Positions 1-10,345 of a stretch of 64,000 nt of DNA are shown piece by piece. The DNA lies in the NCBI GenBank assembly GCA_900660155.1, contig CABFPE010000039.1, positions 1 through 64,000 on the forward strand. The letters are read 5' to 3'. Source of the stretch: Hofstenia miamia (lineage: Eukaryota > Xenacoelomorpha > Acoela > Hofsteniidae). How positions within the stretch are numbered: the stretch's first letter is position 1; each line of letters opens with the position of its first letter. Below the pieces are notes generated by a model, which saw only the letters and a list, made by a program, of their open reading frames with translations, was not told the DNA's origin and made no database searches. The translations under genes were made by a program, and so were the position numbers.

Positions 1-54
1 GAATTTTAATCATGATGAATAGGATTCGAAAATCGTCTTAACCTAGAAACTGAT

Positions 55-345
55 AACTATTAAATTACTAGTAACCCACCAGTAACTTACTAGTAATCAC
101 GGTATCCTGATAAAATACTCTAATGTCCTACATATCCCATATTTGTTTTTCAAGTATGTGCCTAGTTAGCTCATTGTTTGTATGACTGCAAAAGGAAGGC
201 GCAATGTACTGTTGTTTGATTGGCTACTACTACATCGTAGCAGAGACACACAAACTTATCATTCATTTGAAAATAGGTGTTACTGCTAATCCCCAGAAAC
301 CTCTCACAGTAACCTCAAGTTAGTAACTAGTAACTTACTAGTCCA
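55..345. repeat. Cluster of ACTAGTAAC-like words
   Basis: The word ACTAGTAA(C/T) and its partial inverse recur near positions 65-105 and 325-345 (for example ACTAGTAACTTACTAGT). The spacing is irregular, so this is not a clean tandem array. It could be subterminal sequence of a decayed transposon, perhaps the one that supplied the transposase fragment just downstream. That link is inference only. Confidence 0.35.
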
Positions 346-463
346 ATGTATATTCCAAGAGGTAGCTGTGGCCAAAATTGGTAATTGTAAAAATGAAATG
401 AGCAGTTGTAAAGAAAAAGTTCCTAGGTCCCCTATCTACCTTTGCATTTTGGTTATCACAAAA

Positions 464-871
464 TCACTCATTTTTTTCTAGAATTTGAAAAGAACAAAAT
501 TTATTTAATTTTGTAAAGACATCACTAATTTTAGTACTTTGCAGTAAGGTCTTGAACAAATGGGTGTGAAGAATGGCCCAAAGACACCCAGGGAAATATT
601 CCAAAGGAAAGCCGTTAATAAAGAAGTAACACAATTGAATTGATGGCATTCGTAATCTTTCACGATTCATTTGCTCCAGATAGGCCGTAGATATGGAATG
701 ACTTCCATTTAATAACTCTAGGCAACATCCACATGAAAACATGCTGTCCAGCTTATTCACTATATAACCACTAATGTACATTGACACTTCTTCCTTATCT
801 TCATTCAACTCGTCACCATCCAATAATGTAATGCCTTTTTTATTTTTCTTGGAACGGAGAGCAAAGAACAA
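464..871 (-). pseudogene. P-element/THAP9-type transposase fragment
   Basis: A 135-codon open frame on the minus strand. Residues about 28-50 read EEVSMYISGYIVNKL followed by a CGCC cysteine cluster. This resembles the block 'YxxGYxxxKL...C..C' found towards the C-terminal end of transposases of the P-element/THAP9 type and some related DNA transposons. It is followed by a leucine/proline segment (LRMPSIQLCYFFINGF) in the place where those proteins carry 'L..Ps..l...v'. No catalytic core or DNA-binding domain is visible nearby, so this is a remnant rather than an active gene. Family assignment rests on motif memory only; another cut-and-paste transposase family is possible. Confidence 0.5.
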
Positions 872-1087
872 AAATCTGTAATTCTGTTAATTGAATTTGT
901 TTTTAATTCAAGTTTTTCTCCTAAAATGGTTAACAAATAATGATGTAAATACGTCCAAAGTTAAATATATTAATTTTATCTGTAAATCGTGTAAATATTC
1001 TTAAAATATTTTTTAAAATATTCTTTAAAAGGTTCGTACAAAAAAATCGTTAAATCGTCTTTATATTATTGTTTGTAGTAAAAGTAG

Positions 1088-1139
<52 letters not shown>

Positions 1140-1680
1140 TATTCTTTTTGTCGATCTTCTTAACTATTTGTGATTATTAATATTTATAATAATGTCAATA
1201 GTAAGAACGCATGAAATCCTAAAATAAAAAGCCGGTAAATGTTTTGTATAGAAAGTTTATCAATTTCACACTACTTATTAACTTGTTAGTATATAGTTAA
1301 CAAATATTTACAAATGTAATCAAATTAATAGTATGCAAATCCTGGGTTTATGAATTTTGTACCGAAAACCATGTATTTCTGGAATCCGTACATAGAAAGC
1401 TGTATGACACATTGGAATGTACAGATCGACATAGTAAGAAGCAACCACAGCATTTGCTAAAATTTCAGAAACTTTTTGTAAAAATTTGTTAATCAAATAT
1501 TTTTATCAGGAAAACTATAGAATAAATTTTAATATCAAGAAATTGGGAAAATATGGGCAATAAGAAAAGTATGTATATTGAAAATTGCTATATATATTTA
1601 TGAAATATATCGAATATCGCATCAGAAAAAAAATATTCGTTAAATACATAAAATAGGACTAGCTTTTACAAGCAAAAAAT
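872..1680. other. A+T-rich intergenic DNA, no gene seen
   Basis: Apart from the (TA)n tract this stretch shows no open frame of note, no inverted termini and no RNA-gene signature that I can support. Confidence 0.5.
1089..1142. repeat. (TA)n microsatellite
   Basis: About 50 bp of nearly uninterrupted TA dinucleotides with one AA interruption near 1132. Likely variable in length between individuals and prone to assembly error. Confidence 0.95.
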
Positions 1681-1689
1681 AGGAATTAT

Positions 1690-1850
1690 TTCATAATGAA
1701 CAAAGATGATACTCCAATATGTCTTAAGTCGTCTGTAGTCTACACATACAGCTATGATGAATATCATATTTCACACATTGGGCAAACTTCAAGACATTTG
1801 CGCATTAATGGACATCTCTAAGGACACATGCAAACAGAGTATGTTAACAC
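1690..1850 (+). mobile_element. Penelope-like element, GIY-YIG endonuclease fragment (degenerate)
   Basis: The plus strand encodes a decayed peptide around VYTYSYDEYHISHIGQTSRH, followed by LRINGH. The pattern matches the start of the GIY-YIG endonuclease at the C-terminus of Penelope-like retroelements, where 'VY.C..C...YIGqT.R.L..R..EH' is typical. A better-preserved fragment of the same domain lies at about 10.1 kb. No reverse transcriptase is recognisable upstream. The fragment is broken and short. Confidence 0.55.
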
Positions 1851-2044
1851 AAACATAAAACAAAAGAAAGAAGTTTTAAAATAATAGTTTAACATCAAAT
1901 TTCAAGTATAGCGAAGTCAATAGTTTTTTATGAGCATCTAAATAGCAATCAATACACATCCGTGCTAATGATATTAAGATTTAGACTAAATAATATTTTG
2001 AATATAGAAAAATATTCAAATTAATTACTCCTTATCCCATTTTT

Positions 2045-2073
2045 ATTCTATTAACAATTTCCCCTATGATTAG
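2045..2073 (+). promoter_or_regulatory. Splice-acceptor-like pyrimidine tract ending at the zinc-finger ATG
   Basis: A T/C-rich stretch ends in ATTAG, and the ATG of the zinc-finger ORF follows immediately at 2074. The TAG is also an in-frame stop, so the ORF cannot extend upstream without splicing. The site could be a cis-splice acceptor for an upstream non-coding exon or, in a flatworm, a spliced-leader trans-splice acceptor. Neither is proven by the sequence. Confidence 0.4.
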
Positions 2074-2826
2074 ATGAAAAGACTATGTCTTTCCTGTGTT
2101 CATTGCGGTAAACACTTCGAGAAATCTAAACACGTGCAGTCGCACCATTCTGATGTGCACCCTGAGCGTTCAATATTTATAGAATGCATTAAATGTGGAA
2201 AACGTTTTAGAGACTTTAGAGCCGCCCAACGACATATCATTCAACTAAATGGATTTATTTGTAGCTTATGTTCTCGAAAATTTCTGTATCGGAAAGATTC
2301 TCTTCAACATCTTCAAGATACACATGATGAAGACAATGATAAGTTAATTAAAGATCCATATCCTGCCTGTGGATTTTGTGAAAAGATTTTTAAGACGCAC
2401 TTTGATTTAATTTTACATGGTGATAGGGTGCATTTTTCCGATATTAATATGCGAAGAAAACGAAGTCGCCATTACTACCATTATCGATATAGATATACCC
2501 ACTATTCTAGTGGCTGTCAGTATTTTCCTCCAATAATTTGCAAATCTGTATATAGATGTAGTTTCTGCAACTTCAGTTTTGATAGAAAGGTTGATGGTTC
2601 TAAACACTTACGAGATAAACACAACTGTTTGGATGCATCTGAGAAGGTAGTTGTTTCAACTGGTACGCAGGAACAAATCCAGAAAAGATCATTCAGATCA
2701 AAGAAGAAATTAGCGCTTCACATTTATCAGAAGTGTTTGTTTTGTCCTGCAGGATTTGAAAGCATTAGCAGTTGTGAGTTGCATTGCGTACAGTTGCATT
2801 CACATGAATTAATGATTGAGGATTGA
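2074..2826 (+). CDS. C2H2 zinc-finger protein, six fingers (one degenerate)
   Basis: Intronless 250-codon frame. Zinc-ligand sets are C8/C11/H24/H29, C63/C66/H79/H84, C99/C102/H115/H120, C162/C165/H178/H183 and C221/C224/H237/H242. A sixth finger (C38/C41/H54) lacks a clear second histidine. An arginine/tyrosine/histidine-rich spacer (about residues 127-144) separates fingers four and five and may help nuclear import. Spacers between fingers are irregular and no TGEKP-type linkers are present, unlike tandem KRAB-type arrays. A nuclear nucleic-acid-binding role is the family expectation; the target is unknown. The start is fixed by an in-frame TAG just upstream that doubles as a splice-acceptor-like site. 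An ATTAAA near 3210 is a possible weak polyadenylation signal. The frame is uninterrupted amid decayed transposons, which suggests it is under selection, though it may be a single exon of a larger gene. Confidence 0.75.
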   Translation: MKRLCLSCVHCGKHFEKSKHVQSHHSDVHPERSIFIECIKCGKRFRDFRAAQRHIIQLNGFICSLCSRKFLYRKDSLQHLQDTHDEDNDKLIKDPYPACGFCEKIFKTHFDLILHGDRVHFSDINMRRKRSRHYYHYRYRYTHYSSGCQYFPPIICKSVYRCSFCNFSFDRKVDGSKHLRDKHNCLDASEKVVVSTGTQEQIQKRSFRSKKKLALHIYQKCLFCPAGFESISSCELHCVQLHSHELMIED

Positions 2827-3248
2827 TCTTGTTTGTTTTTTATTGTACAGAAAATTGGTGCTATACTCTTTTTAGATCCCCAAATCTGAATATATTGTAA
2901 CAGAAAGCTATTTAGTGTAGAAATTTATAAATTGTACATGAGTAACTGTTTTGTAGCTTTCAAGTATTACGTTATTTAAAGTGTAGTTTGTTTTTCCACA
3001 ATTTTCATTTCATTTATGTTGCTTAAATGTACAAGTATTGCCATTTTTGAAAATTTAATAAGAGCTTTTTTCAAAAGTGACGATACATTTTGATAAAAAG
3101 TTAAGCTTTTACGTATTGTTTCCTGAAATGTAAATTTTTCATACCATTTCTACAGAAACTAAAATCTTAAGACAAATTTTCAAACTGAGAAGAAAAACCA
3201 TAAGTTTTATTAAATTGGAATAGAACTTGATGAAAACTAAGTAAATTA
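2827..3248. other. Probable 3' UTR and downstream spacer of the zinc-finger gene
   Basis: A+T-rich, no coding signal. There is no perfect AATAAA, only the variant ATTAAA near 3210. Confidence 0.4.
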
Positions 3249-3256
3249 GCGTAGTG

Positions 3257-4642
3257 TAGGGTTGAGACAGAACAGGACAAATCAGGACATTTTTTGAAGC
3301 AGGACAAATCATGAAAATTTATTATTCCTAAACTACTGCATTGTAAATAACTCTAACAGTTTACATTAGTTATTTAATTTAAATTTAAAATTTAGTTGCA
3401 AAGTTATATGATGCGACACTACATTTTATGGAATTTAATCTGGGGCTTATTTTTTCTCTGTTATACTTAAACATATTGATAATCAGTCTGTTAGAAAACA
3501 TCTTTATTATTTCTCAAAAATTGTTTACATTGATCTTTTTGTTACATTTCAATGTAATCATGCATCAGGGTGGTCTTTATGCAGGTTGGTTATAAAGTCA
3601 TGCACGTTTTGAATTGTTCCATTAAACGAAAAAATGCAGAATACCATTGGGTTTTGTAATTCGTATGATATGCTGATTGCTTTTGGCTATTATCTTTTTT
3701 GCTGCAATCAGTAACTTTTGTTTTAGTGTGTAAATTCATAAGGTACAGTGGCCTCAAGGTCGCCAGACTTCGATAACTTTCACTATGGATATATGAAATT
3801 ACATGTTTATTGATCTACTATCCAACAATTGAAACAAATTATTGTTGGTGAAGTCCATGATTGACCACAAAAATTGCTACCGAAATCATCCGAGTCCATT
3901 TTGGACCGTTGCATGCAGTTTTGCGGTTCAGCAGTAAGCACATTGAACGATGACATTTACTAATTGCACCTTTATTCCTCTTAGCTTTAAGTTTTTTTCT
4001 TATTAATCAAGTATTTTTCTAAACTCAAGAATTTTAAAAACCAAAGAACTTAGTAGTGTTAGAATTGAATTGCAAAAAAAACGTAAACTGGAAAATGTAT
4101 GTAAATAATAGACAGGTTTAACGCAATAAATCAAAAAATGATATTCTGCAAAAGAATCAATATACAAAATGAATTCCAAACACCAATGTATTTCTCATTT
4201 CTTGTTGTATTGCATCGTTTAAAATAGTATAAAATTCAAAATGCGAGGCAATTTAAATCTTGGGTGGTTTATAACCAACCTGCGTATCTTCATTATTTAT
4301 TTAAAAATTTCTATGCACCATTTTTTTGTTTTTTGAAAATCGATTTTTTTTTGTTAAACTCATGGTTATGCAAATGGAAGAGAAATTCATATATAAAACA
4401 GCTTAATGTTTAAGGATGCTACATAGCACCAGTTGCAAAATAAACATTATCAACTCTACATTGTTCTCAATCACTCAACTCATTTCTCATTATTTTGCCA
4501 CATAGCACCTTTTATATAGAAAAAGTCGATTTGTAACGCTAGGTTACATTGTGTTCCTTATAGAGCAATTGCATACGTGAATCTGTTTGTTTTCCGTTAA
4601 TCAGGACAGGACGGTACAAAATGGTTGTAAGTGACACCCCTA
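3257..4642. mobile_element. hAT-type DNA transposon, non-autonomous, with 8-bp TSD
   Basis: The left end starts TAGGGTTGAGACAG and the right end, read inversely, starts TAGGGGTGTCACTT. The flanking octamers are GCGTAGTG (3249-3256) and GTGTAGTG (4643-4650), a 7/8 match expected of a hAT target-site duplication. The word CAGGACA, or close variants, recurs just inside both ends. Subtracting the element nested at 3580-4284 leaves about 0.68 kb with no transposase, so it depended on a transposase supplied elsewhere. Superfamily assignment rests on TSD length and the TAGGG terminus. Confidence 0.75.
3580..4284 (+). mobile_element. Tc1/mariner (IS630-like) element nested in the hAT element
   Basis: The termini are (T/C)GCAGGTTGGTTATAAA in inverted orientation. 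They are flanked on both sides by TA (3578-3579 and 4285-4286), the target duplication of this superfamily. Inside, about 3755-3970 on the plus strand reads as decayed transposase C-terminus: RSPDFDNFHYGYMKLHVY, then STIQQLKQIIVGEVHD, and later DRCMQFCGSAVSTLNDDIY. These follow the family pattern 'RSPDLTPxDFFLWGYLK..VY' and 'L...I..' and '..CI...G.H...'. Scattered in-frame stops show it is dead. It inserted after the surrounding hAT element. Confidence 0.78.
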
Positions 4643-4650
4643 GTGTAGTG

Positions 4651-6640
4651 TCTATTTAATCTGAAAATTTTGTTACGTAGCCAATAATTCCCAATGCTCT
4701 AAACAAGTCATTCATTTGTGAAATGTGTTGAAAATCAAAATATTTATGCTGCATATTTGTGAATTTATATTTAGGAATTGTTAAAGATTGTTTTAACTGC
4801 AATTAAAAGCTAAAATCATTTATAATTCTCCTTAGATTTTTCACTTTGCTAGCTGCTTAAATAATTTTTCATTCTGCTTTTCAAAGGTCAACAATTTTGA
4901 AGTTTTTAAAGGTTTCACCGTGGCTAAGTCACGTAAAAATTCTGAGCATCTTTGAAAGTAGTATTAGAATAAGTGTTTTGTTTGTCCTATGAAATAACAA
5001 AAGCATTACTAAAACACCAATATTGTACTAAGAAATATTGCGTTAATGGGCAAATAGGACAGTATTTGTACAAATAGTAAAGTTTAGCTAAATATCTCCT
5101 GAGTTGTATTGTGAAATGATTTCCAAACTTATAAGACCACAAAAAGAAATGTAAATCACGTGTTTTAGGATAAAGTATTATATACTAGCAATTTGTTTAT
5201 TCATGGTTAGGTCTGTGCTAGCTATCTTGTACACTAATTGCAATTTAATTAAGCATGAAGATATGAAAATAAATATGAATATTCCTTACATTTTTAATAT
5301 AGATTGGGTTTTGCTTATAGCAGGATTGACATCAAGATATAAGTAACAATCTAACTTTCATTACCTAAGAAATTTCTTATTTACAAATGAATGGTGTTAA
5401 TATGTTAAATTGCCTTGGTTTCCAGCTATTAAACATTTGAAAAACAATTTTGGTTGAAAAATTAATACACTTCATCATAATTATTCTTGTAATATCCGAA
5501 TATGATGTAAAAATTATTTCTTGACAATGCCTTATAGCCACACAATCAACACAATTCCCAATAGATTAAATTTAATAGCATTTAATGGGATTGAAAACAA
5601 AAACCCCAATAATAAAACTTTAAAATGTAGTAAATCAATTTATTTCCAAATTATACAAACTATATTACAAACGAATTAAAAAACATGAATCAATAACCCC
5701 TATCAGAACATTTCAAACATGGATATGGACTTTATAGTTTGAACTGATGCAAACTTAAAAAAAATAAATGAATGTTTTTAGATAATTATTTACCTAAAAA
5801 TACAATGTACCCTAGTGATGTTATTTTTACACCTAACAAATTACTAACACTATGTACGTTTAAAATTGATACATACATCAGCACGAAATTGGTTAATTTT
5901 CATGTTTAGTCCATATGTGAAAAGGAATCAATTTTATGCATATGCATTGTAAAGCTTTTATAACGAACATTCTGGCTTTTGCCTAAATCTAGCCTTGCAG
6001 CATTTTTCTCAGACCCTAGAAAAATTTGCGAGCAATTCTATTCCTTAAATGTGGTATTGAGGTGAGCAAGTGGTCAACAAACTGCTCAATCAACAAATTC
6101 CGTAAAAGCAGATTATTTTAATTCTTACGTGTAATACAAATTCAAATGTATGTATGTATCTGAAAATCAATACTGCATGTATGTTTAAATTTAGCTCATA
6201 CTTAACAAACTATGACATTTAGAATTTGAACATGACAAGCATTTGATATAACAAGCGCATTGCCTTGTTTCTGAAAAGTTCTATAATTGGATTATACTGT
6301 ATTATCCAAAACTTGCCAGTAATTGTCCAGTAAATTGTTTTCCAATAAGGAAAATGTATTTAAGATATTATTTCATTATCAATAATTGAACGTTTAAAAA
6401 GATACTTAATCTATCACCTGAACTTCCATTTGGAATTTGTAAAAAATTCTGTTGATGCACGAGTAAATGCTACTTAGAAATCAAGGACATTACTCTTTCT
6501 GATAAGTTTGTAGCTAAATCTTGATCTGATTTTAGAAAAATTGCTTTACGATGTTTACCACTTAATACTAATTGTAATAGTAATAAAATTAGTATGTTTA
6601 AACGAAATTATATTTTTGGACTGGATATGTGTTAAGAATT
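4651..6640. other. A+T-rich intergenic DNA, nothing recognised
   Basis: No open frame above background, no matching inverted ends and no tRNA-like boxes were found. It may contain old unrecognisable repeats. Confidence 0.4.
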
Positions 6641-6660
6641 GTTTGCTGTAAACAACTATT

Positions 6661-6768
6661 TTAGGTCCTGTTCAGTTTACTATTTATGTAAATGATATGC
6701 ATTCTATACCTATAACTAATTGCAATTTATTTCAGTATGCTGATGGCACCTGCATGTTATATGATTAA
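6661..6768 (+). mobile_element. LINE reverse-transcriptase fragment
   Basis: The plus strand reads LGPVQFTIYVNDMHSI, then NLFQYADGTCMLYD. This is the RT segment from 'GPLLFxIYVNDM' to the catalytic YADD box, here YADG. The catalytic change and following stops show a relic. It belongs to the same broad group as the better-preserved LINE at 7.85-9.57 kb but is clearly more diverged. Confidence 0.7.
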
Positions 6769-7171
6769 TAATACATGAATGCACCTAGCAATACAATCAA
6801 TGGCATTTCATTTTAACAAAATCTCAATATTTGTGTTAGCATATAAGTAGTTCATTAATGAAGTTAATACAGAACTTTATAGTTTGGATCTCAATAAATG
6901 TAATTAGTGTTGCTGCACGAATTTTGAGTTTAAATAGTGTTGTTGTGTCAACTTTACACGCCCTGGCTGAATCTAGTTTTTATCGAAAAAATTTCCCAAA
7001 CCTAACCCAGATTATTTTGAGTTGGTAGCTTACTGATAAAAAATGTGCCAAAATATCCGTTGGCTCCGTTTTTTAAAAAAACCTCAAATTTTAATATTTC
7101 AATTGAGATTTAAGTATGATTTTTATAAGTGTACCCAAGGAAATAGCCCAAGTACCGAGTAGGATTTTTGA

Positions 7172-7594
7172 TAGAGGTGTGTCGCACCAGTTATATTTGG
7201 TACCGGTCCCTGTTCCGAAAGTTTTTTCTTGGTCCCGGTTCTGAAAAGATAATTTTGGTCCCGATCATTGTTTGGTCCAGGAAGTCATGGGCATTTTTTA
7301 ATTTTGCTATCACATATCAAGTTTATATTTTTTAATTGATAGCGAAAATGTACAATGTACATAAATGTAGCCACCTAAAATATGTGGCTGAAGCTGAACA
7401 CATCAAAATATTTAGCGTATTATTTTTAAACAAATAGAATGCTTAATATATAATATACTAGGGTGAAAATTTTTGATTTTATGCACACATAGTTATCTGG
7501 TCTCGGTCCGCTTCTGTATCTGGTCCCGCAGTATCGTTCTAGATCCTGATATCTGATCTCAGTCCCTGTGGGATCAGATACGGGACGAGAACCA
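7172..7594. mobile_element. Candidate TIR-less or decayed hAT-like MITE with GGTCCCGGTTC words
   Basis: The short word GGTCCCGG(T/A) and its variants recur at 7200-7290 and, less perfectly and partly inverted, at 7500-7594, with an A+T-rich middle. The flanking octamers ATTTTTGA (7164-7171) and GTTTTTGA (7595-7602) match at 7/8. The two termini (TAGAGGTGTGTCGCACC and the inverse of the right end) are only loosely alike, so the assignment is tentative. Confidence 0.45.
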
Positions 7595-7849
7595 GTTTTT
7601 GATCGTTCTTAGCTCATATTTAAGTAAAATATAACAAAAAATTTATTATTTTTGTTAATTTTAATAAAAGCATTAGACTAAAATGGATATATTTCGCTCA
7701 TTTGAGGATCGTCAATTTACAAAAAATTCCCTCTAAATATGCATTTTATTTACAAAAAAAATATTATTATGCAATTAAATGTTGATTGGTGGTAATTTAC
7801 GCTGATATTGTAATCATTTTTGGTGTTAAGACTTAGTTGCATTGACCGA

Positions 7850-9567
7850 TTTCTGCAAACAATTAATAACAAAAAAACTTCTGAAAGTTATGCATTATAC
7901 AAAAAAGCTAGAAATATTTCTAATATAGAAAATCGTAAAGCTTACAATTAGTATATTAAACATGAATATAGAAAATTACCGAACAAAAAAAGTAAATGGA
8001 GATTATTAACGAAATCTCGAATTGTACCAAATCAAAAACTTCTCCCATAGAAAAATTATAGACCCCGATGGAAATCAATACGTCTCTGATTTTGAAATTT
8101 CCAATATTTTAAATCAAACATTTGCAAACCTAGGTAATTATGACGGTCCTCAAACAAAATTCCAGGAAATAAATCCTAATAGGCACACCCCTGCATTTGG
8201 TTTTCGCTTTGTAACAAGTTTTGAAGTAATTAAAGCTATCAAGAAACTAAAATCAAACAAGTCAAGCGGCCCCTCGAAAATTTCAATATGGTTACTAAAA
8301 AGCAATGCCGAACCTTTAAATTATATCTTTAATGAATGCTTAAAATGGAATATTTTTCCCGATTTCTTGAAACAGGCTCATATTACTCCAATGTACAAAA
8401 AATACGACCCAAAGTGTCCTAAAACTATCGACCTATATCTATTACATCACCAATCAGTAAAATATTTGAAAAACTATTACATGAACAAATTACACTTCAT
8501 TTAAATCATAAACTATGGTCCAAATCACAATTTGGTTTCAGAAAAAATTATTCAACATCAGACGCACTTATACAAACGACAGAAAAATGGAGAGCACTAT
8601 TAGACTCTAATAAATTTGTTGCTATTGCCTGTCTTGACCTCTCAAAAGCATTCGATTCTATTAATCATGATATATTAATAAGAAAATTAAAAAATATTGG
8701 TTTTTCTCTTAACAGTGCTCACCTTATATCTAATCACTTAAGTAATAGACTTCAGCGAGTTAAATTAAATGATACTTTTTTAAATTGGTTGTCTGTCAAT
8801 AAAGGTGTACCTCAAGGAACCATACTAGGTCCCCTGCTATTTAATATTTATGTGAATGACATGAGGGAAATTACGGACTGTGAAATAACACAATACGCCG
8901 ATGATACATCTATTTACTGTGGAAATAAATCCTTAGATAAAGCTGTAAAAGTTATTGAATCGAATTGTATAAAATTGAGCAACTATTTTAACATGCATAG
9001 ATTGCGTATTAATACGAAAAAAACTGAATTTTGCATAATGCAACCTTTTAGAAAAAAAACGGACATCTCCGACTATTCAATTAATTTCAATAATTCATCT
9101 GTTATACCTGTTAATAAGTTTAAATATCTAGGAGTAATAATAGATTCAAATCTTAATTTCACGTCGCAAATAAATACTATTATTAAAAAATGGCTATAGG
9201 TATTAGAAAGATATCCCATGTTTCCCAACAGGTACCCCCAATTGCAGTAATTCAAATGTTTCATGCATTTGTTATGAGTAATTTAAACTATGCTAATATC
9301 TTAAAAAATTCAAAAAAGAATTAAAATTATTATTTCTCAAACAAAAGTTTATATCAGGTAGATCATGGATAGGATTTAAATTTTATAATAACAATTATAC
9401 AATAAATCGAAATTAGTAAGCTATCCGTAGTCAGTGTTGTTTATTTATTTCATTTTTGTTATTATTCATTTTTTTCTACATAGTAGTTAATGACGCTATT
9501 CATTTGAAGTATCAATAAAATATTGTAAAAAAATTCAAATGAATATAGATTACCCTATCTTATCTTA
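7850..9567 (+). mobile_element. 5'-truncated LINE (CR1/Jockey-like non-LTR retrotransposon)
   Basis: Coding similarity begins near 7860, in the linker before the RT domain. It runs through a C-terminal region that ends at an in-frame stop near 9419. The 3' end carries an A-rich untranslated tail and a short TATCTTATCTTA repeat (about 9556-9567), as in CR1/L2/Jockey groups that end in microsatellite-like tails. The endonuclease and any ORF1 are missing, which is normal for 5' truncation during target-primed reverse transcription. It is the youngest-looking LINE copy in the window. Confidence 0.85.
7860..9420 (+). pseudogene. LINE reverse transcriptase, nearly open
   Basis: The RT blocks appear in order. 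They are NKSSGPSKISIWLL (8250-8295), a segment starting RPISITSPISKIFEKLL from 8429, QFGFRKNYSTSDAL, CLDLSKAFDSINHDIL (catalytic Asp, block A), GVPQGTILGPLLFNIYVNDM, QYADDTSIYCG (catalytic YADD near 8893-8907), LRINTKKTEF and KYLGVIID. The product would copy its own RNA at a nicked target site. Stops occur at 7948-7956 and 8028. One frameshift lies near 8421-8428, then the frame is open from 8429 to 9199. A second shift near 9186 leads into a C-terminus ending INRN. Because so few lesions are present, insertion was probably recent on the scale of this window. Confidence 0.85.
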
Positions 9568-9998
9568 TGTACATGTATATACTTTCGATTAATTTTAAAT
9601 TTTTGGGAATGGTCGATCTTAAAACTTTTATGTAGTAATTTAATCCACATTTTTTCAGGTGTTCTGATATTGTTGCCTTAGCTTCGTGTTCTTTTACTTA
9701 ATTGCATACTAACATCTTTGAATAAATTAATGCATATTTAGAGGGAATTTTTTGTATTTTGTATTTTTGACGATGATTAAGATGAGCGAAATATATCTCC
9801 TTTACTTTAGTGTGTTTATTAATATTAAAAAATTCATTGTTGAACTATATTTCGAAGTATCCTCGAAATTTGAATATTTAGTCTACAATTTAAATTTTGA
9901 ATTACAATATTTGGCCTAATACCTTCTTACTAGGACCCGGCGGTATGAAAATGTTCGGTATCACTCAAAATACCGCAGTGTCTGTTCGGTACCGGTAC

Positions 9999-10002
<4 letters not shown>

Positions 10003-10044
<42 letters not shown>
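10003..10044. repeat. (AT)n microsatellite
   Basis: About 42 bp of pure AT repeat within the hAT-type element, between its left subterminal array and the Penelope-like fragment. A shorter AT tract lies at about 10381-10398. Confidence 0.95.
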
Positions 10045-10048
<4 letters not shown>

Positions 10049-10059
10049 GTGTTAAATTT

Positions 10060-10345
10060 CTGAGCTTTATAAATACGGCCTGTTTCGACGAATTAAAATC
10101 TTTATCAATTGTTTACAAATATACCTGTGAAGATTGTCAACAATCTTATATCGGAGAGACACGCAGACATTTTGCTACAAGAATTCATGAACATCTATCA
10201 GGACATCCAAACTCAGAAATTCACCAACATCAACATCGAATTTAGAAAGAAAATTTTGAAATATTATTTCAAAAAAAATATACATTAATTGCAGAATCAT
10301 CAAGAAAGAAATCAAATCAAATTTAATGAACTAACAAAAAAATTA
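10060..10345 (+). mobile_element. Penelope-like element, GIY-YIG endonuclease fragment
   Basis: From 10111 the plus strand reads VYKYTCEDCQQSYIGETRRH, then FATRIHEHLSGHP, then EIHQHQH. This is the cysteine pair plus the YIG...R...EH core of the endonuclease at the C-terminus of Penelope-like retroelements. Weaker coding (ENFEILFQKKYTLIAES) follows. Reverse transcriptase is not recognisable and the element is broken. It lies wholly inside the hAT-type element at 9931-11222. Confidence 0.7.

Larger units (their letters stand above)
7655..9836. repeat. Large inverted repeat framing the LINE
   Basis: The left arm, about 7655-7779, is repeated in inverse orientation at about 9698-9836. Shared blocks include ATATATTTCGCTCAT, AAAAAATTCCCTCTAAATA and TATGCAATTAA. 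The arms are about 125-140 bp with small indels. Either a foldback or TIR element received the LINE in its centre, or two copies of one short element inserted head to head on each side. Exact outer ends and a target duplication are not clear. Confidence 0.75.

Noticed and set aside
2413-2607. Minus-strand 64-codon frame
   Set aside because: Lies fully inside the zinc-finger ORF on the other strand and has no independent support.
8789-9264. Minus-strand frame at 9073-9264
   Set aside because: Shadow of the LINE reverse transcriptase on the plus strand.
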